DNA of 34,627 bases, from contig NZ_CANSMR010000047.1 of NCBI RefSeq assembly GCF_947648125.1, positions 1 to 34,627 on the forward strand, given 5' to 3'. Source of the DNA: an uncultured Bradyrhizobium sp. (lineage in GTDB: Bacteria > Pseudomonadota > Alphaproteobacteria > Rhizobiales > Xanthobacteraceae). The notes beneath the pieces are model-generated. The model was not told where the DNA came from and ran no database searches. It saw only the letters and a program-made list of their open reading frames with translations. Every line of letters begins with the position of its first letter. The stretch's first letter is position 1. A program made the translations under genes and the position numbers. This document shows positions 25,002-33,520 of this stretch, piece by piece.

Positions 25002-25775
25002 ATGACTTCAACCATCGACCTCAATTGCGATCTCGGCGAAAGTTTCGGCCCCTGGGAAATGGGTAATGATGCCGCGATGATCGAGCTTGCGACCTCGGTC
25101 AACGTCGCCTGCGGCTTCCATGCCGGCGACGCCGACATCATGCGCAAGACTGTCGAGCTCGCAAAGGCGCGCGGCGTCAGCGTCGGCGCCCACCCTGGGT
25201 ATCGCGACCTGCATGGTTTTGGCCGCCGCCCGATGCCGGGGCTGACATCCTCCGAGATCGAGAACCTGATCGCCTATCAGATCGGCGCCCTGCAGGCGAT
25301 CGCAACCGCGGCCGGCCACAAGGTCACCCATGTGAAGGCACACGGCGCGATATCCAACGTCGCCTGCGAGGACGACATGACCGCACGCGCGATCGCCAAT
25401 GCGATCAAGGCGGTCGACCGCAATCTCATCTTCGTGGTGCTCGCCAACTCCAAGCTGGTGCGCGCCGGCGAAGCCGCCAATCTGCGGATGGCGCATGAAG
25501 TGTTTGCCGACCGCGCCTATGAGGACGACGGCAATCTGGTGTCGCGCAAGAAGCCCGGCGCGGTGCTGCACGATCCTAAGGCGATCGCCGAGCGCGTGGT
25601 GCGGATGGTGCAGGATGGCGCGGTCGTCTCGGTCACCGGCAAGGTGATCAAGATGCAGACCGATACCGTCTGCATCCATGGTGACACCCATGGCGCCGTC
25701 GAGATCGCGCGTGGTCTGCGCGAGGCGCTGAGCAAGGCCGGCATCACGGTCGCGCCGTTCAAGACCGGGCACTGA
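25002..25775 (+). CDS. pxpA: 5-oxoprolinase subunit PxpA (LamB/YcsF family)
   Basis: The 257-residue product is a standard LamB/YcsF protein. The opening [13 protein letters not shown] carries the first acidic and metal-site residues, followed by [42 protein letters not shown] and a final [13 protein letters not shown]. The His and Asp of these blocks line the active site of the pyroglutamate-cleaving complex. ATG 25002 gives the normal length; an in-frame upstream start at 24960 overlaps pxpC and would add 14 non-conserved residues. A strong terminator lies 21 bases after the stop, closing the pxpBCA operon. Confidence 0.94.
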   Translation: MTSTIDLNCDLGESFGPWEMGNDAAMIELATSVNVACGFHAGDADIMRKTVELAKARGVSVGAHPGYRDLHGFGRRPMPGLTSSEIENLIAYQIGALQAIATAAGHKVTHVKAHGAISNVACEDDMTARAIANAIKAVDRNLIFVVLANSKLVRAGEAANLRMAHEVFADRAYEDDGNLVSRKKPGAVLHDPKAIAERVVRMVQDGAVVSVTGKVIKMQTDTVCIHGDTHGAVEIARGLREALSKAGITVAPFKTGH

Positions 25776-25796
25776 GCAGTGAACACATGGAGCAGC

Positions 25797-25824
25797 AAGG
25801 GCCGGCTGCCGCGCCGGCCCTTTT
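25797..25824 (+). terminator. Intrinsic terminator of pxpBCA
   Basis: AAGGGCCGGC at 25797-25806 is fully complementary to GCCGGCCCTT at 25813-25822 across a 6-base loop, followed by TT. Confidence 0.88.
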
Positions 25825-25927
25825 AGATTCCGTTAAGAATCTTCTTAAACCCAAACTTGCCGTTTTGATTGCTAGGTGCAGCTTCCGAGCCTTTGATTGT
25901 CCTCTCAGGAAAATTGGGTACGAAAGC

Positions 25928-26350
25928 ATGTTCCGCACCAGCCTCTCCCTCGCAATTGCTGCGGTGGCCACGGCCGCCTTCACCAGCGCGGCCTCCGCCG
26001 GCTGCTACAGCTGCTATACGCCGCCGCCCCAGCCCTGCACGACTTGCTATCAGGTGCAGACCGTGCCGCCGCAGTATCGCACCGTGCAGGAGACCGTGAT
26101 GGTGTCGCCGGGCCGCGTCATCGCGCATCGCACGCCGGCGCAGTATCGTACCGTGATGGTGCCGAAGACCGTGATGGTCGCGCCCGAAGGCGTCGCCTAT
26201 GAGCGCATCGCGCCGCAATACGCCACCCAAGAGCGCACGCAGATGGTCTCGCCGGGCTATTCCTACTACGCGCCGGTCCAGCCGACCTGCAACACCTGCG
26301 GCGGTGGATATGGCTACGGCTATGGATATGGTCACGGCTACGGCTACTGA
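25928..26350 (+). CDS. Exported Cys/Tyr/Gly-rich repetitive protein
   Basis: ATG 25928 opens a clear signal peptide (residues 1-24, cleaved at ASA-G); the frame to 25787 runs through the terminator and is not used. The mature part of about 116 residues has three cysteine pairs (26/29, 37/40 and 121/124). Three imperfect repeats start near residues 48, 71 and 96 (PQYRT, AQYRT, PQYAT), each with a (V/T)QM-type or TVMV core ending in SPG or APEG. The tail alternates Gly and Tyr after CNTC. These features suggest an extracytoplasmic, structural or surface-associated protein; no enzyme domain is seen. I know similar short proteins of rhizobia only as hypotheticals. It is transcribed alone, between two terminators. 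Confidence 0.8.
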   Translation: MFRTSLSLAIAAVATAAFTSAASAGCYSCYTPPPQPCTTCYQVQTVPPQYRTVQETVMVSPGRVIAHRTPAQYRTVMVPKTVMVAPEGVAYERIAPQYATQERTQMVSPGYSYYAPVQPTCNTCGGGYGYGYGYGHGYGY

Positions 26351-26372
26351 GCCGTCAGCATCCAGCCAACAC

Positions 26373-26408
26373 AAAGCCGCCGCCCGAGGTCATCAGACGG
26401 CGGCTTTT
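26373..26408 (+). terminator. Intrinsic terminator after the repetitive exported protein
   Basis: AAAGCCGCCG at 26373-26382 pairs with CGGCGGCTTT at 26398-26407 across a 15-base loop, followed by one more T. A-rich DNA on the left side means it may also stop transcription of the leftward 50-residue gene at 26425. Confidence 0.75.
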
Positions 26409-26424
26409 CAATTCGCTGAGTAGC

Positions 26425-26577
26425 TCAGAACGGGTGGACGGACAGCGTGCCGAACACGATGGCCGCGATCACCGCGAAGGCGCTGTAGAGCGCCGCAGTG
26501 TGAATGCCTGTCCCTGACTTCCTTGAAATGTGTCGCGCGTAAAAGTGCAGGCGGGCTTCCGCCGATAGCTCGCGCAT
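26425..26577 (-). CDS. Small single-span membrane protein (50 residues)
   Basis: A short frame on the minus strand starts at ATG 26577, with GGAG 7 bases upstream, and ends at 26425. The product opens MRELSAEARLHFYARHISRK, an amphipathic basic N-terminus. A hydrophobic segment of about 20 residues follows (AALYSAFAVIAAIVFGTL), with a short tail SVHPF. The ribosome binding site, the membrane segment and the terminator beyond its stop all support a real gene. Longer overlapping frames on both strands here are unlikely to be coding. Function unknown; it lies between an exported protein and nasS. Confidence 0.68.
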   Translation of the reverse strand: MRELSAEARLHFYARHISRKSGTGIHTAALYSAFAVIAAIVFGTLSVHPF

Positions 26578-26844
26578 GGTCGATCTCCAACGCCCCATTC
26601 TCGGGCATATGGAATATCGTTCGCGCGCGGATTCAAGCGGGCGCCAGAAATAGCGATGCCGCCGCCTTCGGGAACAGGGTTCCGAGAGGAATATTCTTTC
26701 TCGCGCGCTGGCCCGAGAATCTTATTCGTTGCAATTCGAGGCGTCGGGAACCCGCGCCGGTCCTTCAATAACCGAAAATCTCGAAAACAACCCCATGCAA
26801 AGTAGCCGGAGGTCGATGGCTGAGGCGCGGCCGCTGCGTTGCGC
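26578..26844. other. Gap between the 50-residue gene and nasS
   Basis: These 267 bases follow the end of nasS on the minus strand and precede the small membrane protein gene. No nitrate gene, terminator or repeat was recognised in it. Confidence 0.4.
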
Positions 26845-28002
26845 TCAGGGCTTCCAGCGCCCGATCTTGAAGGCCGCCAGATGGCCGGGAATGTCGTTCG
26901 GATCGAACGGCGGACCAGCGAACGCGCCGATGGCGTTCGATGTGTCAGCCGGGCGCCCGGCTGCGGCGTCGTGGAGGTCCGGCCTGAACACCGCCATGGC
27001 CGCCTTCAGCGCCTCCGGCCGGTAAGGTGTCTGGCCCCAGCGAACCATCTGCGCGTAGAGCCAGGCCGCCTGCCCCGGGTCCGGCCGCGCGGCCGCCTCG
27101 CGCCCGACCAGCAAATACCGATTGCTTTCGCGCATGGTGCCGTCGGGCAGGATCTTCAGCCGGCCATCGAGTGTGCGCTGGATGACGCTGGCGTCGACGC
27201 CGAGCCGCTCGGGCTGCGCCAGCATGCGCGCGACCTCGGGCCGGTTTTCCGGCTGCTCGATGAACTCCGCGGCGCGCAGATGCGCGCGCATCAGCGCGGC
27301 CACGACGTCGGCATGCTTCTCCGACCAGCTCTGGCGCACCGCCAGCACCTTCTCCACCGCGCTGAGCAGGATGTCGGAGACGAAGTGCAGGATGTGGCCG
27401 ACGCCGAGATCGACTGCGATCGAATTCCAGGGCGCGCCGACGCAGAACGCGTCGACATGCCCGTTGGCAAGACTGTCCACCATGTAGGGCGGCGGCAGCA
27501 CCACGAGCTGGACGTCCTCGTCAGGATCGACGCCGCCGGCAGCCATCCAGAACCGCAATTGATAATTGTGGGTCGAGAACGGAAAGGTCATGCCGAAGGT
27601 CAGCGGCTCAGCCCCGCTCTTCCGCCGTTTTGCAACCACGCGCGCGAGCGCCCGTGCGGTCGCCATCGGATCGAAGCGGTCGCCGTCGAGTTCCTCCAGC
27701 AGCGCGGCGTGCAGCGCCGGCGATACGGTGATGGCGTTGCCGTTGAGCCCGAGATTGAAGGGCGCTGCGATCGGCACCTTGACGTGACCGAGCCCAAGGC
27801 TCGAGGCGATGGCCACCGGCGCCAGCAGATGCGCGGCGTCGAACAGGCCGATGTTGAGCTTGTCGCGGACGTTCGACCACGACACTTCCCGTACCAGCGT
27901 GACGTCGAGGCCCTCGGCCGCGGCAAACCCCTTGTCGACTGCGACGATCAGGGCGGCAGCGTCCACCAGCGGAATGAATCCGATGTGCAGGGGTGTGGTC
28001 AT
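26845..28002 (-). CDS. nasS: NasS-type nitrate sensor (CmpA/NrtA-like, cytoplasmic)
   Basis: The 385-residue product resembles nitrate-binding proteins of the CmpA/NrtA family (LHIGFIPLVDAAALIVA, then SWSNVRDKLNIGLFDAAHLLAP), but it lacks a signal peptide or lipobox and starts directly at MTTPLHIG. A binding protein without export signals next to an ANTAR regulator is the hallmark of NasS. In known systems NasS binds NasT and releases it when nitrate or nitrite binds. The start overlaps the end of nasT by an ATGA junction (27999-28002). No nrtBC transporter or nitrate/nitrite reductase genes follow inside this window. Its identity as NasS is inferred from the pairing and from the missing signal. 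Confidence 0.87.
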   Translation of the reverse strand: MTTPLHIGFIPLVDAAALIVAVDKGFAAAEGLDVTLVREVSWSNVRDKLNIGLFDAAHLLAPVAIASSLGLGHVKVPIAAPFNLGLNGNAITVSPALHAALLEELDGDRFDPMATARALARVVAKRRKSGAEPLTFGMTFPFSTHNYQLRFWMAAGGVDPDEDVQLVVLPPPYMVDSLANGHVDAFCVGAPWNSIAVDLGVGHILHFVSDILLSAVEKVLAVRQSWSEKHADVVAALMRAHLRAAEFIEQPENRPEVARMLAQPERLGVDASVIQRTLDGRLKILPDGTMRESNRYLLVGREAAARPDPGQAAWLYAQMVRWGQTPYRPEALKAAMAVFRPDLHDAAAGRPADTSNAIGAFAGPPFDPNDIPGHLAAFKIGRWKP

Positions 28003-28589
28003 TTCAAGAGCTCCGACGCCGTCAGGATCGATTGCGCGATCTCCCCGATCTTCTTCTTCTCGCGCATCGCGGTCGAGCGCATCAGCACGTAGGCCTCTTC
28101 CTCGGTCAGCCCCTTCACCTTCATCAGGATGCCCTTGGCCCGGTCGATCACCTTGCGCTCCTCCAGCGCATGCTTGGTACGGTCGAGCTCATCCTGCAGT
28201 TTGGCGAAGGCATTGAAGCGGGATACGCAGAGATCGAGGATCGGCTTCATCCGCTCCTTCTTGAGGCCATCGACGATGTAGGCGGAGACGCCCGCCTCCA
28301 CCGAGGCCTGGATCGAGGCGGCGTCGCTCTGGTCGACGAACATCGCGATCGGGCGGCGGACCGCACGGCTGACCTGGAACATTTGTTCCAGCACGTCGCG
28401 GCTGGGGTTCTCGAGGTCGATGACGATGATCTCGGGATCGAGCGCATAGATCCGCGACAGCAGGCTCTGCATCTCGCTGATGTGGACCACGTCCGTATAG
28501 CCGGCCTCCCGCAGCCCCTCCTCCAGGATGGCCGCACGGATCGGGCTCTCGTCGACAATGACGATCTTGGGAGACGATTCAGCGCTCAT
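27999..28589 (-). CDS. nasT: NasT-type ANTAR response regulator (RNA-binding antiterminator)
   Basis: The 196-residue product has a receiver-like domain (about 8-120) with VDESP and D58 in IVIDLEN, then a coiled-coil-like linker, and a C-terminal ANTAR domain (about 133-190). The ANTAR part contains ERKVIDRAKGILMKVKG, LTEEEAYVLMRSTAMREKKK and IGEIAQSIL, which bind paired hairpins in leader RNA and prevent termination. In Azotobacter, Paracoccus and Bradyrhizobium, NasT-NasS controls nitrate assimilation (and nosZ expression in Bradyrhizobium) in response to nitrate or nitrite. An AAGAG site precedes ATG 28589. The nasS gene overlaps its end by 4 bases. Confidence 0.9.
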   Translation of the reverse strand: MSAESSPKIVIVDESPIRAAILEEGLREAGYTDVVHISEMQSLLSRIYALDPEIIVIDLENPSRDVLEQMFQVSRAVRRPIAMFVDQSDAASIQASVEAGVSAYIVDGLKKERMKPILDLCVSRFNAFAKLQDELDRTKHALEERKVIDRAKGILMKVKGLTEEEAYVLMRSTAMREKKKIGEIAQSILTASELLK

Positions 28590-28707
28590 CGACCACTCTT
28601 AAAGCCCGGCAACAACCATCCATATCACGCCGGGGCGGTGCGGAAAGGGTTGTAATTCTCGGCAATTGGGACTAGCTCCTGCCCATCAATCGGGCAGATT
28701 CAGAGAT

Positions 28708-30033
28708 ATGCAAGAGGCCGCTACGCCGAAAGTGAGCTTTGTGTCCTTGGGGTGCCCCAAGGCGCTGGTCGATTCCGAGCGCATCATCACCCGGCTGCGC
28801 GCGGAGGGCTATGAGCTCGCGCGCAAGCATGACGGCGCCGACATCGTCATCGTCAACACCTGCGGCTTCCTCGACAGCGCCAAGCAGGAATCGCTCGCGG
28901 CGATCGGCGAGGCCATGGCCGAGAACGGCAAGGTCATCGTCACCGGCTGCATGGGCGCCGAGCCGGAGCAGATCGAGAGCGCCTATCCCGGCGTGCTGTC
29001 GATCACGGGACCGCAGCAATATGAGAGCGTGCTGGACGCCGTGCACCGCGCGCTGCCGCCGGCGCACAACCCGCATGTCGATCTGGTGCCGCCGCAGGGC
29101 GTCAAGCTGACGCCGCGCCACTACGCCTATCTGAAGATTTCCGAAGGCTGCAACAACCGCTGCAGCTTCTGCATCATCCCGAAGCTGCGCGGCGATCTGG
29201 TGTCGCGGCCGGCCAATGACGTGCTGCGCGAGGCCGAGAAGCTGGTGAAGGCCGGCGTCAAGGAATTGCTCGTGATCTCGCAGGACACCTCAGCCTATGG
29301 CGTCGACCTGAAATACGCCGAGAGCCCGTGGCAGGATCGCAGCGTGCGCGCAAAATTCTTCGATCTCGCCAAGGAGCTCGGCGAGCTCGGCGCCTGGGTG
29401 CGGCTGCAATATGTCTACCCCTACCCGCATGTCGACGAGGTCATCGGGCTGATGACCGAGGGCAAGGTGCTGCCTTATCTCGACATCCCATTCCAGCATG
29501 CGAGCCCCGACGTGCTGCGCGCGATGAAGCGCCCGGCCGCCCAGGAGAAGACGCTGGGACGGATCCAGAAGTGGCGCGAGCAGTGCCCGGAGTTGACGCT
29601 GCGCTCGACCTTCATCGTCGGCTTCCCCGGCGAGACCGATGCCGATTTCGCCTATCTGCTCGACTGGCTCGATGAAGCCGGGATCGATCGCCTCGGCTGC
29701 TTCAAATACGAGCCGGTCGCCGGCGCCGCGTCGAACGCGATCGGAAATGCGGTGCCCGACGAGGTCAAGCAGGAGCGCTGGAATGCGCTGATGGCGCGGC
29801 AGCAGAAGATTTCGGCAAGGCGCCTCAAGCGCAAGGTCGGCACCCGGCAACAGGTGATCATCGACGAGGTCGGCCCGACGGTCGCCAAGGGCCGATCAAA
29901 GGCCGACGCGCCCGAGATCGACGGCGCCGTCTATCTCACCAGCCGCCGCCCGCTCAAGGTCGGCGAGATCGTCACCGCGAAGATCGAGCGCGCCGACCAA
30001 TACGACCTGCACGGCAGCGTCGCCGGATTCTGA
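28708..30033 (+). CDS. rimO: Ribosomal protein uS12 methylthiotransferase RimO
   Basis: The 441-residue product starts [24 protein letters not shown]. It has the N-terminal UPF0004 domain with iron-sulfur cysteines C16, C52 and C81, then the radical-SAM cluster motif C148-x3-C152-x2-C155 in CNNRCSFC. After the SAM TIM-barrel ([49 protein letters not shown]) comes the TRAM domain at about 375-441. RimO adds a methylthio group to an aspartate of ribosomal protein S12. The [10 protein letters not shown] opening is characteristic of RimO and distinguishes it from MiaB. ATG 28708 gives the normal length; an upstream start at 28666 adds 14 residues without support. Confidence 0.95.
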   Translation: MQEAATPKVSFVSLGCPKALVDSERIITRLRAEGYELARKHDGADIVIVNTCGFLDSAKQESLAAIGEAMAENGKVIVTGCMGAEPEQIESAYPGVLSITGPQQYESVLDAVHRALPPAHNPHVDLVPPQGVKLTPRHYAYLKISEGCNNRCSFCIIPKLRGDLVSRPANDVLREAEKLVKAGVKELLVISQDTSAYGVDLKYAESPWQDRSVRAKFFDLAKELGELGAWVRLQYVYPYPHVDEVIGLMTEGKVLPYLDIPFQHASPDVLRAMKRPAAQEKTLGRIQKWREQCPELTLRSTFIVGFPGETDADFAYLLDWLDEAGIDRLGCFKYEPVAGAASNAIGNAVPDEVKQERWNALMARQQKISARRLKRKVGTRQQVIIDEVGPTVAKGRSKADAPEIDGAVYLTSRRPLKVGEIVTAKIERADQYDLHGSVAGF

Positions 30034-30089
30034 ACGCGCCTCACACGCAGTCCGCGCCGCGGCGAGCGCGGGATCCGATCACCTCCCGC

Positions 30090-30277
30090 TTGACACCATC
30101 GGCCTGTCGGCTGTATGGCCCTGCGCCATGAAGCTGAACCGGACCCACCGTCGCGCCATCTGCCGTCGTCGCACCCGCGACGATGCTGGGCTACGCCGTG
30201 TCCGACGCCATCGCTGATTAGCTAGAATCAGCCAAGGTTTTCGAGAAGGCCGCGCCCCCAAAGCGCGGCCTTCTTGC
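30090..30277 (+). ncRNA. Possible small transcription unit (sRNA or 29-residue Arg-rich peptide)
   Basis: A TTGACA hexamer at 30090-30095 and a TATGGC at 30114-30119 are spaced 18 bases apart. A perfect-stem terminator ends at 30273, about 150 bases downstream. Between them ATG 30128 opens a 29-codon frame to 30217 starting [15 protein letters not shown], extremely Arg-rich. There is no ribosome binding site, so the frame may be chance and the RNA could be non-coding. Alternatively the terminator belongs to rimO, which ends 212 bases upstream. Support is limited to position and motifs. Confidence 0.3.
30245..30277 (+). terminator. Intrinsic terminator upstream of the aminotransferase gene
   Basis: GAAGGCCGCGC at 30245-30255 is perfectly complementary to GCGCGGCCTTC at 30263-30273 across a 7-base loop, followed by TTGCTTTTC. 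It ends either rimO transcription or a small upstream transcript. Confidence 0.8.
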
Positions 30278-30324
30278 TTTTCGGCCTGCCCTTAATCCCC
30301 ACACCGACTCCAGAGGAGAACGAC

Positions 30325-31521
30325 ATGACCAACGCTACCCATCCGTTCGATGCGCTGATGGACATCACCGCTCGTCCCGAGGTCGTGTTCGTGCGCGGCG
30401 CAGGCTCGTATTTGTGGGACGCCAACCGCAACCGCTATCTCGATTTCGTGCAGGGCTGGGCCGTGAATCCGCTCGGCCACTCGCCGGTCATCGTGGCCGA
30501 CGCGCTGGCTGCGCAGGCCAGACGGCTGCTGACGCCGAGCCCGGCGTTCTACAACGAGCAGAGCCTGAAGCTGGCCAAGCTGCTGGTCGATAAGAGCTGC
30601 TTCGATCAGGTGTTCTTCGCCAATTCCGGCGCCGAGGCCAATGAGGGCGCGATCAAGCTCGCGCGCAAATATGGCGCCAAGTACAAGAACGGCGCGCATG
30701 AGATCATCACCTTCGAAGGCGGCTTCCACGGTCGGACGCTCGCGACCATGTCGGCCTCGGGCAAGAAGGCGTTCGAGCCGCTGTTCGAACCGAAGGTCTC
30801 GGGTTTCCGGAAAGCGCGGCTGAACGACATCGAGTCGGTGCGGCAGCTGATCACGTCGTCGACGGTCGCCGTCATGCTGGAGCCGATCCAGGGTGAAGCC
30901 GGCGTGTGGCCGGCGACCGACGCGTTCCTGCAAGAGCTGCGGGCGCTGACCCAGCAGCGTGGCCTGCTCTTGATCGTCGACGAGATCCAGACCGGCATGG
31001 GCCGGACCGGAAAGCTGTTCGGCTATGAGCACGCCGGAATTGCGCCCGACATCATGACGCTCGGCAAGGGCATCGGCGGCGGCGTGCCGCTCGCGGCGCT
31101 GCTCGCGACCGAGCATGCCTCGTGCTTCGATCACGGCGATCAGGGCGGCACCTTCAACGGCAACCCTCTGATGTGCGCCGCGGGGCTCGTCGTGCTCGAC
31201 AAGATCGGCCAGCCCGATTTCCTGAAATCGGTGGTCGATGCCGGTCTGCTGCTCGAGCGCGAATTGCAGCGGCTGTCGGCGCGGCACGGGCTCGGCGAGA
31301 TCAGAGGCCGCGGCCTCCTGCTCGCGCTCGATCTCAAGATGCCGATCGGTGCGGCCGTCGTCGCCGAGGCGTTCGCGGCCGGCGTGCTGGTCAACTCGCC
31401 GCAGCCCGACACGCTGCGCTTCATGCCTGCGCTCGACGTCACGCGGGAGGAGATTTCCGCGATGATCGATTGTCTGGATGGGGTGCTGACGAAGGTCGGT
31501 GCGGCCAGACGTGTGGCGTAA
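30325..31521 (+). CDS. Class III PLP aminotransferase, acetylornithine transaminase-like
   Basis: ATG 30325 has GAGGAG 6 bases upstream; the frame to 30274 crosses the terminator. The 398-residue product is a fold-type I, class III aminotransferase. Marks are [56 protein letters not shown] with the PLP-ring Asp, and the Schiff-base lysine K248 in [10 protein letters not shown]. The length and motifs fit acetylornithine or succinylornithine aminotransferases (ArgD type), which work in arginine synthesis. It lies apart from arg genes: neighbours are rimO and a quinone oxidoreductase, so it may be a paralogue with another amino-donor or diamine role. Gene symbol left open. Confidence 0.88.
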   Translation: MTNATHPFDALMDITARPEVVFVRGAGSYLWDANRNRYLDFVQGWAVNPLGHSPVIVADALAAQARRLLTPSPAFYNEQSLKLAKLLVDKSCFDQVFFANSGAEANEGAIKLARKYGAKYKNGAHEIITFEGGFHGRTLATMSASGKKAFEPLFEPKVSGFRKARLNDIESVRQLITSSTVAVMLEPIQGEAGVWPATDAFLQELRALTQQRGLLLIVDEIQTGMGRTGKLFGYEHAGIAPDIMTLGKGIGGGVPLAALLATEHASCFDHGDQGGTFNGNPLMCAAGLVVLDKIGQPDFLKSVVDAGLLLERELQRLSARHGLGEIRGRGLLLALDLKMPIGAAVVAEAFAAGVLVNSPQPDTLRFMPALDVTREEISAMIDCLDGVLTKVGAARRVA

Positions 31522-31533
31522 CGCTCCCACGTC

Positions 31534-31654
31534 CGTCATTGCGAGGAGCGAAGCGACGAAGCAATCCACCCGTCCCCGGGTGGAGAGGTGGATTGCTTCG
31601 CGGAGCCTGTCATCCGGCGGCGCTTTGCGCCGACCGGGTGGCTGGCAATGACGG
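31534..31654. repeat. Long palindromic intergenic repeat (GTCATTGCGAGGAGCG family)
   Basis: The outer ends CGTCATTGC and GCAATGACG are complementary, as are the inner GAAGCAATCCACC (31558-31570) and GGTGGATTGCTTC (31587-31599). This fold matches the dispersed repeat family I recall in Bradyrhizobium and Rhodopseudomonas gaps. It separates the convergent aminotransferase and oxidoreductase genes. The central part (GGCGGCGCTTTGCGCCG) has its own small hairpin. Confidence 0.7.
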
Positions 31655-31660
31655 CGGAAA

Positions 31661-32635
31661 CTACGGCCGCAGAATCGCAGCGCCCGTGGTCGCCCGGCTC
31701 TCCAGATCGATATGCGCCTTGGCGACGTCCTTGAGCGCATAGGCGTGGTTGATCGGCACGTGCAGCTTGCCGTTGATCACAGCCGCGAACAGCGTGTCGG
31801 CGCCTTCGAGCAGCTCCTTGCGGGTGCCGACATAGTCGTTGAGCTTCGGCCGCGTCGCGAACAGCGAGCCGTGGTTGTTGAGCTCGGCGAGCGGGAACGG
31901 CGGCACCGGACCCGAGGCGTTGCCGAACGAGACGAACAGGCCGCGTGGCCGCAGGCACGACAGCGATCCCGGGAAGGTCGTCTTGCCGACGCCGTCATAG
32001 ACGACGTCGCAGAGCTCGCCGCGGCTGATCTGCTTGACGCGTTCGACGAAGTTCTCCTCGTTGTAGAGGATGACGTGGTCGCAGCCATTGGCGAGCGCGA
32101 TATCGGCCTTCGCCTTCGAGCCGACGGTGCCGATGACATGCGCGCCGAGCGCGTGGGCCCACTGGCAGGCCAGCAGCCCGATGCCGCCCGCCGCGGCATG
32201 GATCAGCACCCGATGGCCCTGCTCGACCTTGAAGGTCTTGTGCAGGAGATACCAAACCGTGAGGCCCTTGAGCATCAGCACGGCGCCCTGCTCGTACGTG
32301 ATGTGGTCAGGCAGTTTCACAAGTTTGTCCGCCGGGATGACGCGCTCCGAGGCGTAACCGCCGAGGTTGTAGTAGTAGGCCACCCGATCGCCGGGGTGGA
32401 AATTGGTCACGCCGGGGCCGACGGCCAGGACCTCGCCCGCGGCCTCGTTGCCGGCGATGAACGGCAGGCCGGGCGCCTTATAGAGGCCGGTGCGGAAATA
32501 GACGTCGATGAAGTTCAGCCCGACCGCATGCTGGCGGATGCGGACCTCGCCGTTCCCCGGCGCCCCCACCTCGACATCCTCATAGGTCAGGACCTCCGGG
32601 CCCCCCACCTTGTGCACCCGCACAGCCTTGGTCAT
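31661..32635 (-). CDS. NADPH:quinone oxidoreductase-like, MDR family (QorA type)
   Basis: The 324-residue product has the zinc-free medium-chain reductase layout. The N-terminal GroES-like domain has LNFIDVYFRTGLY and the quinone oxidoreductase signature GNEAAGEVLAVG; a Rossmann domain with HAAAGGIGLLACQWAHALGA (about 151-170) binds NADPH. Closing segments SFGNASGPVPPF and AHIDLESRATTGAAIL are typical of the family. Such enzymes reduce quinones or enones by one- or two-electron transfer and may handle oxidative stress products. A GAGGGAG site lies about 9 bases before ATG 32635. It is apparently monocistronic and convergent with the aminotransferase gene. Confidence 0.93.
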   Translation of the reverse strand: MTKAVRVHKVGGPEVLTYEDVEVGAPGNGEVRIRQHAVGLNFIDVYFRTGLYKAPGLPFIAGNEAAGEVLAVGPGVTNFHPGDRVAYYYNLGGYASERVIPADKLVKLPDHITYEQGAVLMLKGLTVWYLLHKTFKVEQGHRVLIHAAAGGIGLLACQWAHALGAHVIGTVGSKAKADIALANGCDHVILYNEENFVERVKQISRGELCDVVYDGVGKTTFPGSLSCLRPRGLFVSFGNASGPVPPFPLAELNNHGSLFATRPKLNDYVGTRKELLEGADTLFAAVINGKLHVPINHAYALKDVAKAHIDLESRATTGAAILRP

Positions 32636-32718
32636 GTCGTCGCTCCCTCAGATCTCAGCGTCAAACGAGCGAATGCCATCGGCGCCGGCTTGTCAACCAA
32701 GCGGCCGGAACCGGGGCT

Positions 32719-32791
32719 ACAGCATGATCCGGAAAAGTGCGAAGCGGTTTTCCCTCGCGACAAACGCCTAGCGTTTGCGCGGAGATCATGC
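32719..32791. repeat. Palindromic intergenic repeat (GCATGATCCGGAAAAGTG family)
   Basis: GCATGATC near 32722 is complementary to GATCATGC near 32784-32791, with an inner hairpin CAAACGC-CTA-GCGTTTG at 32761-32777. The GGAAAAGTGCGAAGCGGTTTTCC core is a theme common in rhizobial intergenic repeats. It lies just beyond the terC stop and may help end its transcript. Confidence 0.65.
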
Positions 32792-32794
32792 CCA

Positions 32795-33520
32795 TTAGCG
32801 CGCCGGCTTCATGCGGTTGCGCCGGGCCAGCACGTTGAACATCTCGACCGCGGCCGAGAATGCGATGGCGAAATAGATGTAGCCGCGCGGGATGTGGAAT
32901 TTGAAGCCGTCGGCCACCAGCGCCACGCCGATCAGCACCAGGAATGCCAGCGCCAGCATCTTGGTGGTCGGATGCTCCGCGACGAACCGCGCCACCGGTC
33001 CCGACGAGACGTACATGATGATGCACGCGATCACGACCGCCGCGATCATGATCTCGAGGTCCTGCGCCATCCCGATCGCGGTGATGATCGAATCCAGCGA
33101 GAACACCAGATCGATGATGATGATCTGCACGATCACCCAGAAGAACGCGCTGGCGGTCGGCTTGTCGTCGGCCTCCGCATCGCGCGCCTCGACCTCGCCA
33201 TGGATCTCGTGGGTTGCCTTCGCGATCAGGAACAGGCCGCCGCCGATCAGGATGATGTCGCGCCACGACAGCGCGACACTCTCGATGGTGATCACCGGCT
33301 GCGTCAGCCCGATCAGCCAGACCAGGACGCTGAGCAGGATGATGCGGAACACCAGCGCCAGCAGCAGGCCGATTTGCCGCGCGCGGTTGGCCTGCGGTTG
33401 CGGAATCCGCGCGACGAGCACCGACAGGAAGATGACGTTGTCGATGCCGAGCACGATCTCGAGCGCAGTCAGGGTCAGCAGCGCCGCCCAGGCTTCCGGG
33501 CTGGTGATCAGTTGCATCAT
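32795..33520 (-). CDS. TerC-family integral membrane protein
   Basis: ATG 33520 overlaps the pcs stop codon (ATGA junction), which fixes this start; the frame could be read further back only through pcs. The 241-residue product has about seven hydrophobic segments, and the conserved EIVLGIDNVIFLSVLV (about 20-35) and VIVQIIIIDLVFSLDSIITAIG blocks. The Asp residues in these two DN/DS motifs are the hallmark of TerC and of related Alx/YkoY metal transporters, which move Mn2+ or act in tellurite resistance and exoenzyme metallation. No tellurite genes are nearby. Co-expression with phosphatidylcholine synthase is implied by the overlap but has no obvious functional link. Confidence 0.9.
   Translation of the reverse strand: MMQLITSPEAWAALLTLTALEIVLGIDNVIFLSVLVARIPQPQANRARQIGLLLALVFRIILLSVLVWLIGLTQPVITIESVALSWRDIILIGGGLFLIAKATHEIHGEVEARDAEADDKPTASAFFWVIVQIIIIDLVFSLDSIITAIGMAQDLEIMIAAVVIACIIMYVSSGPVARFVAEHPTTKMLALAFLVLIGVALVADGFKFHIPRGYIYFAIAFSAAVEMFNVLARRNRMKPAR

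Noticed and set aside
26839-28092. Plus-strand frame of 417 codons opposite nasS
   Set aside because: Antisense shadow of nasS with His/Arg-rich composition; nasS is supported by family motifs and by overlap with nasT.
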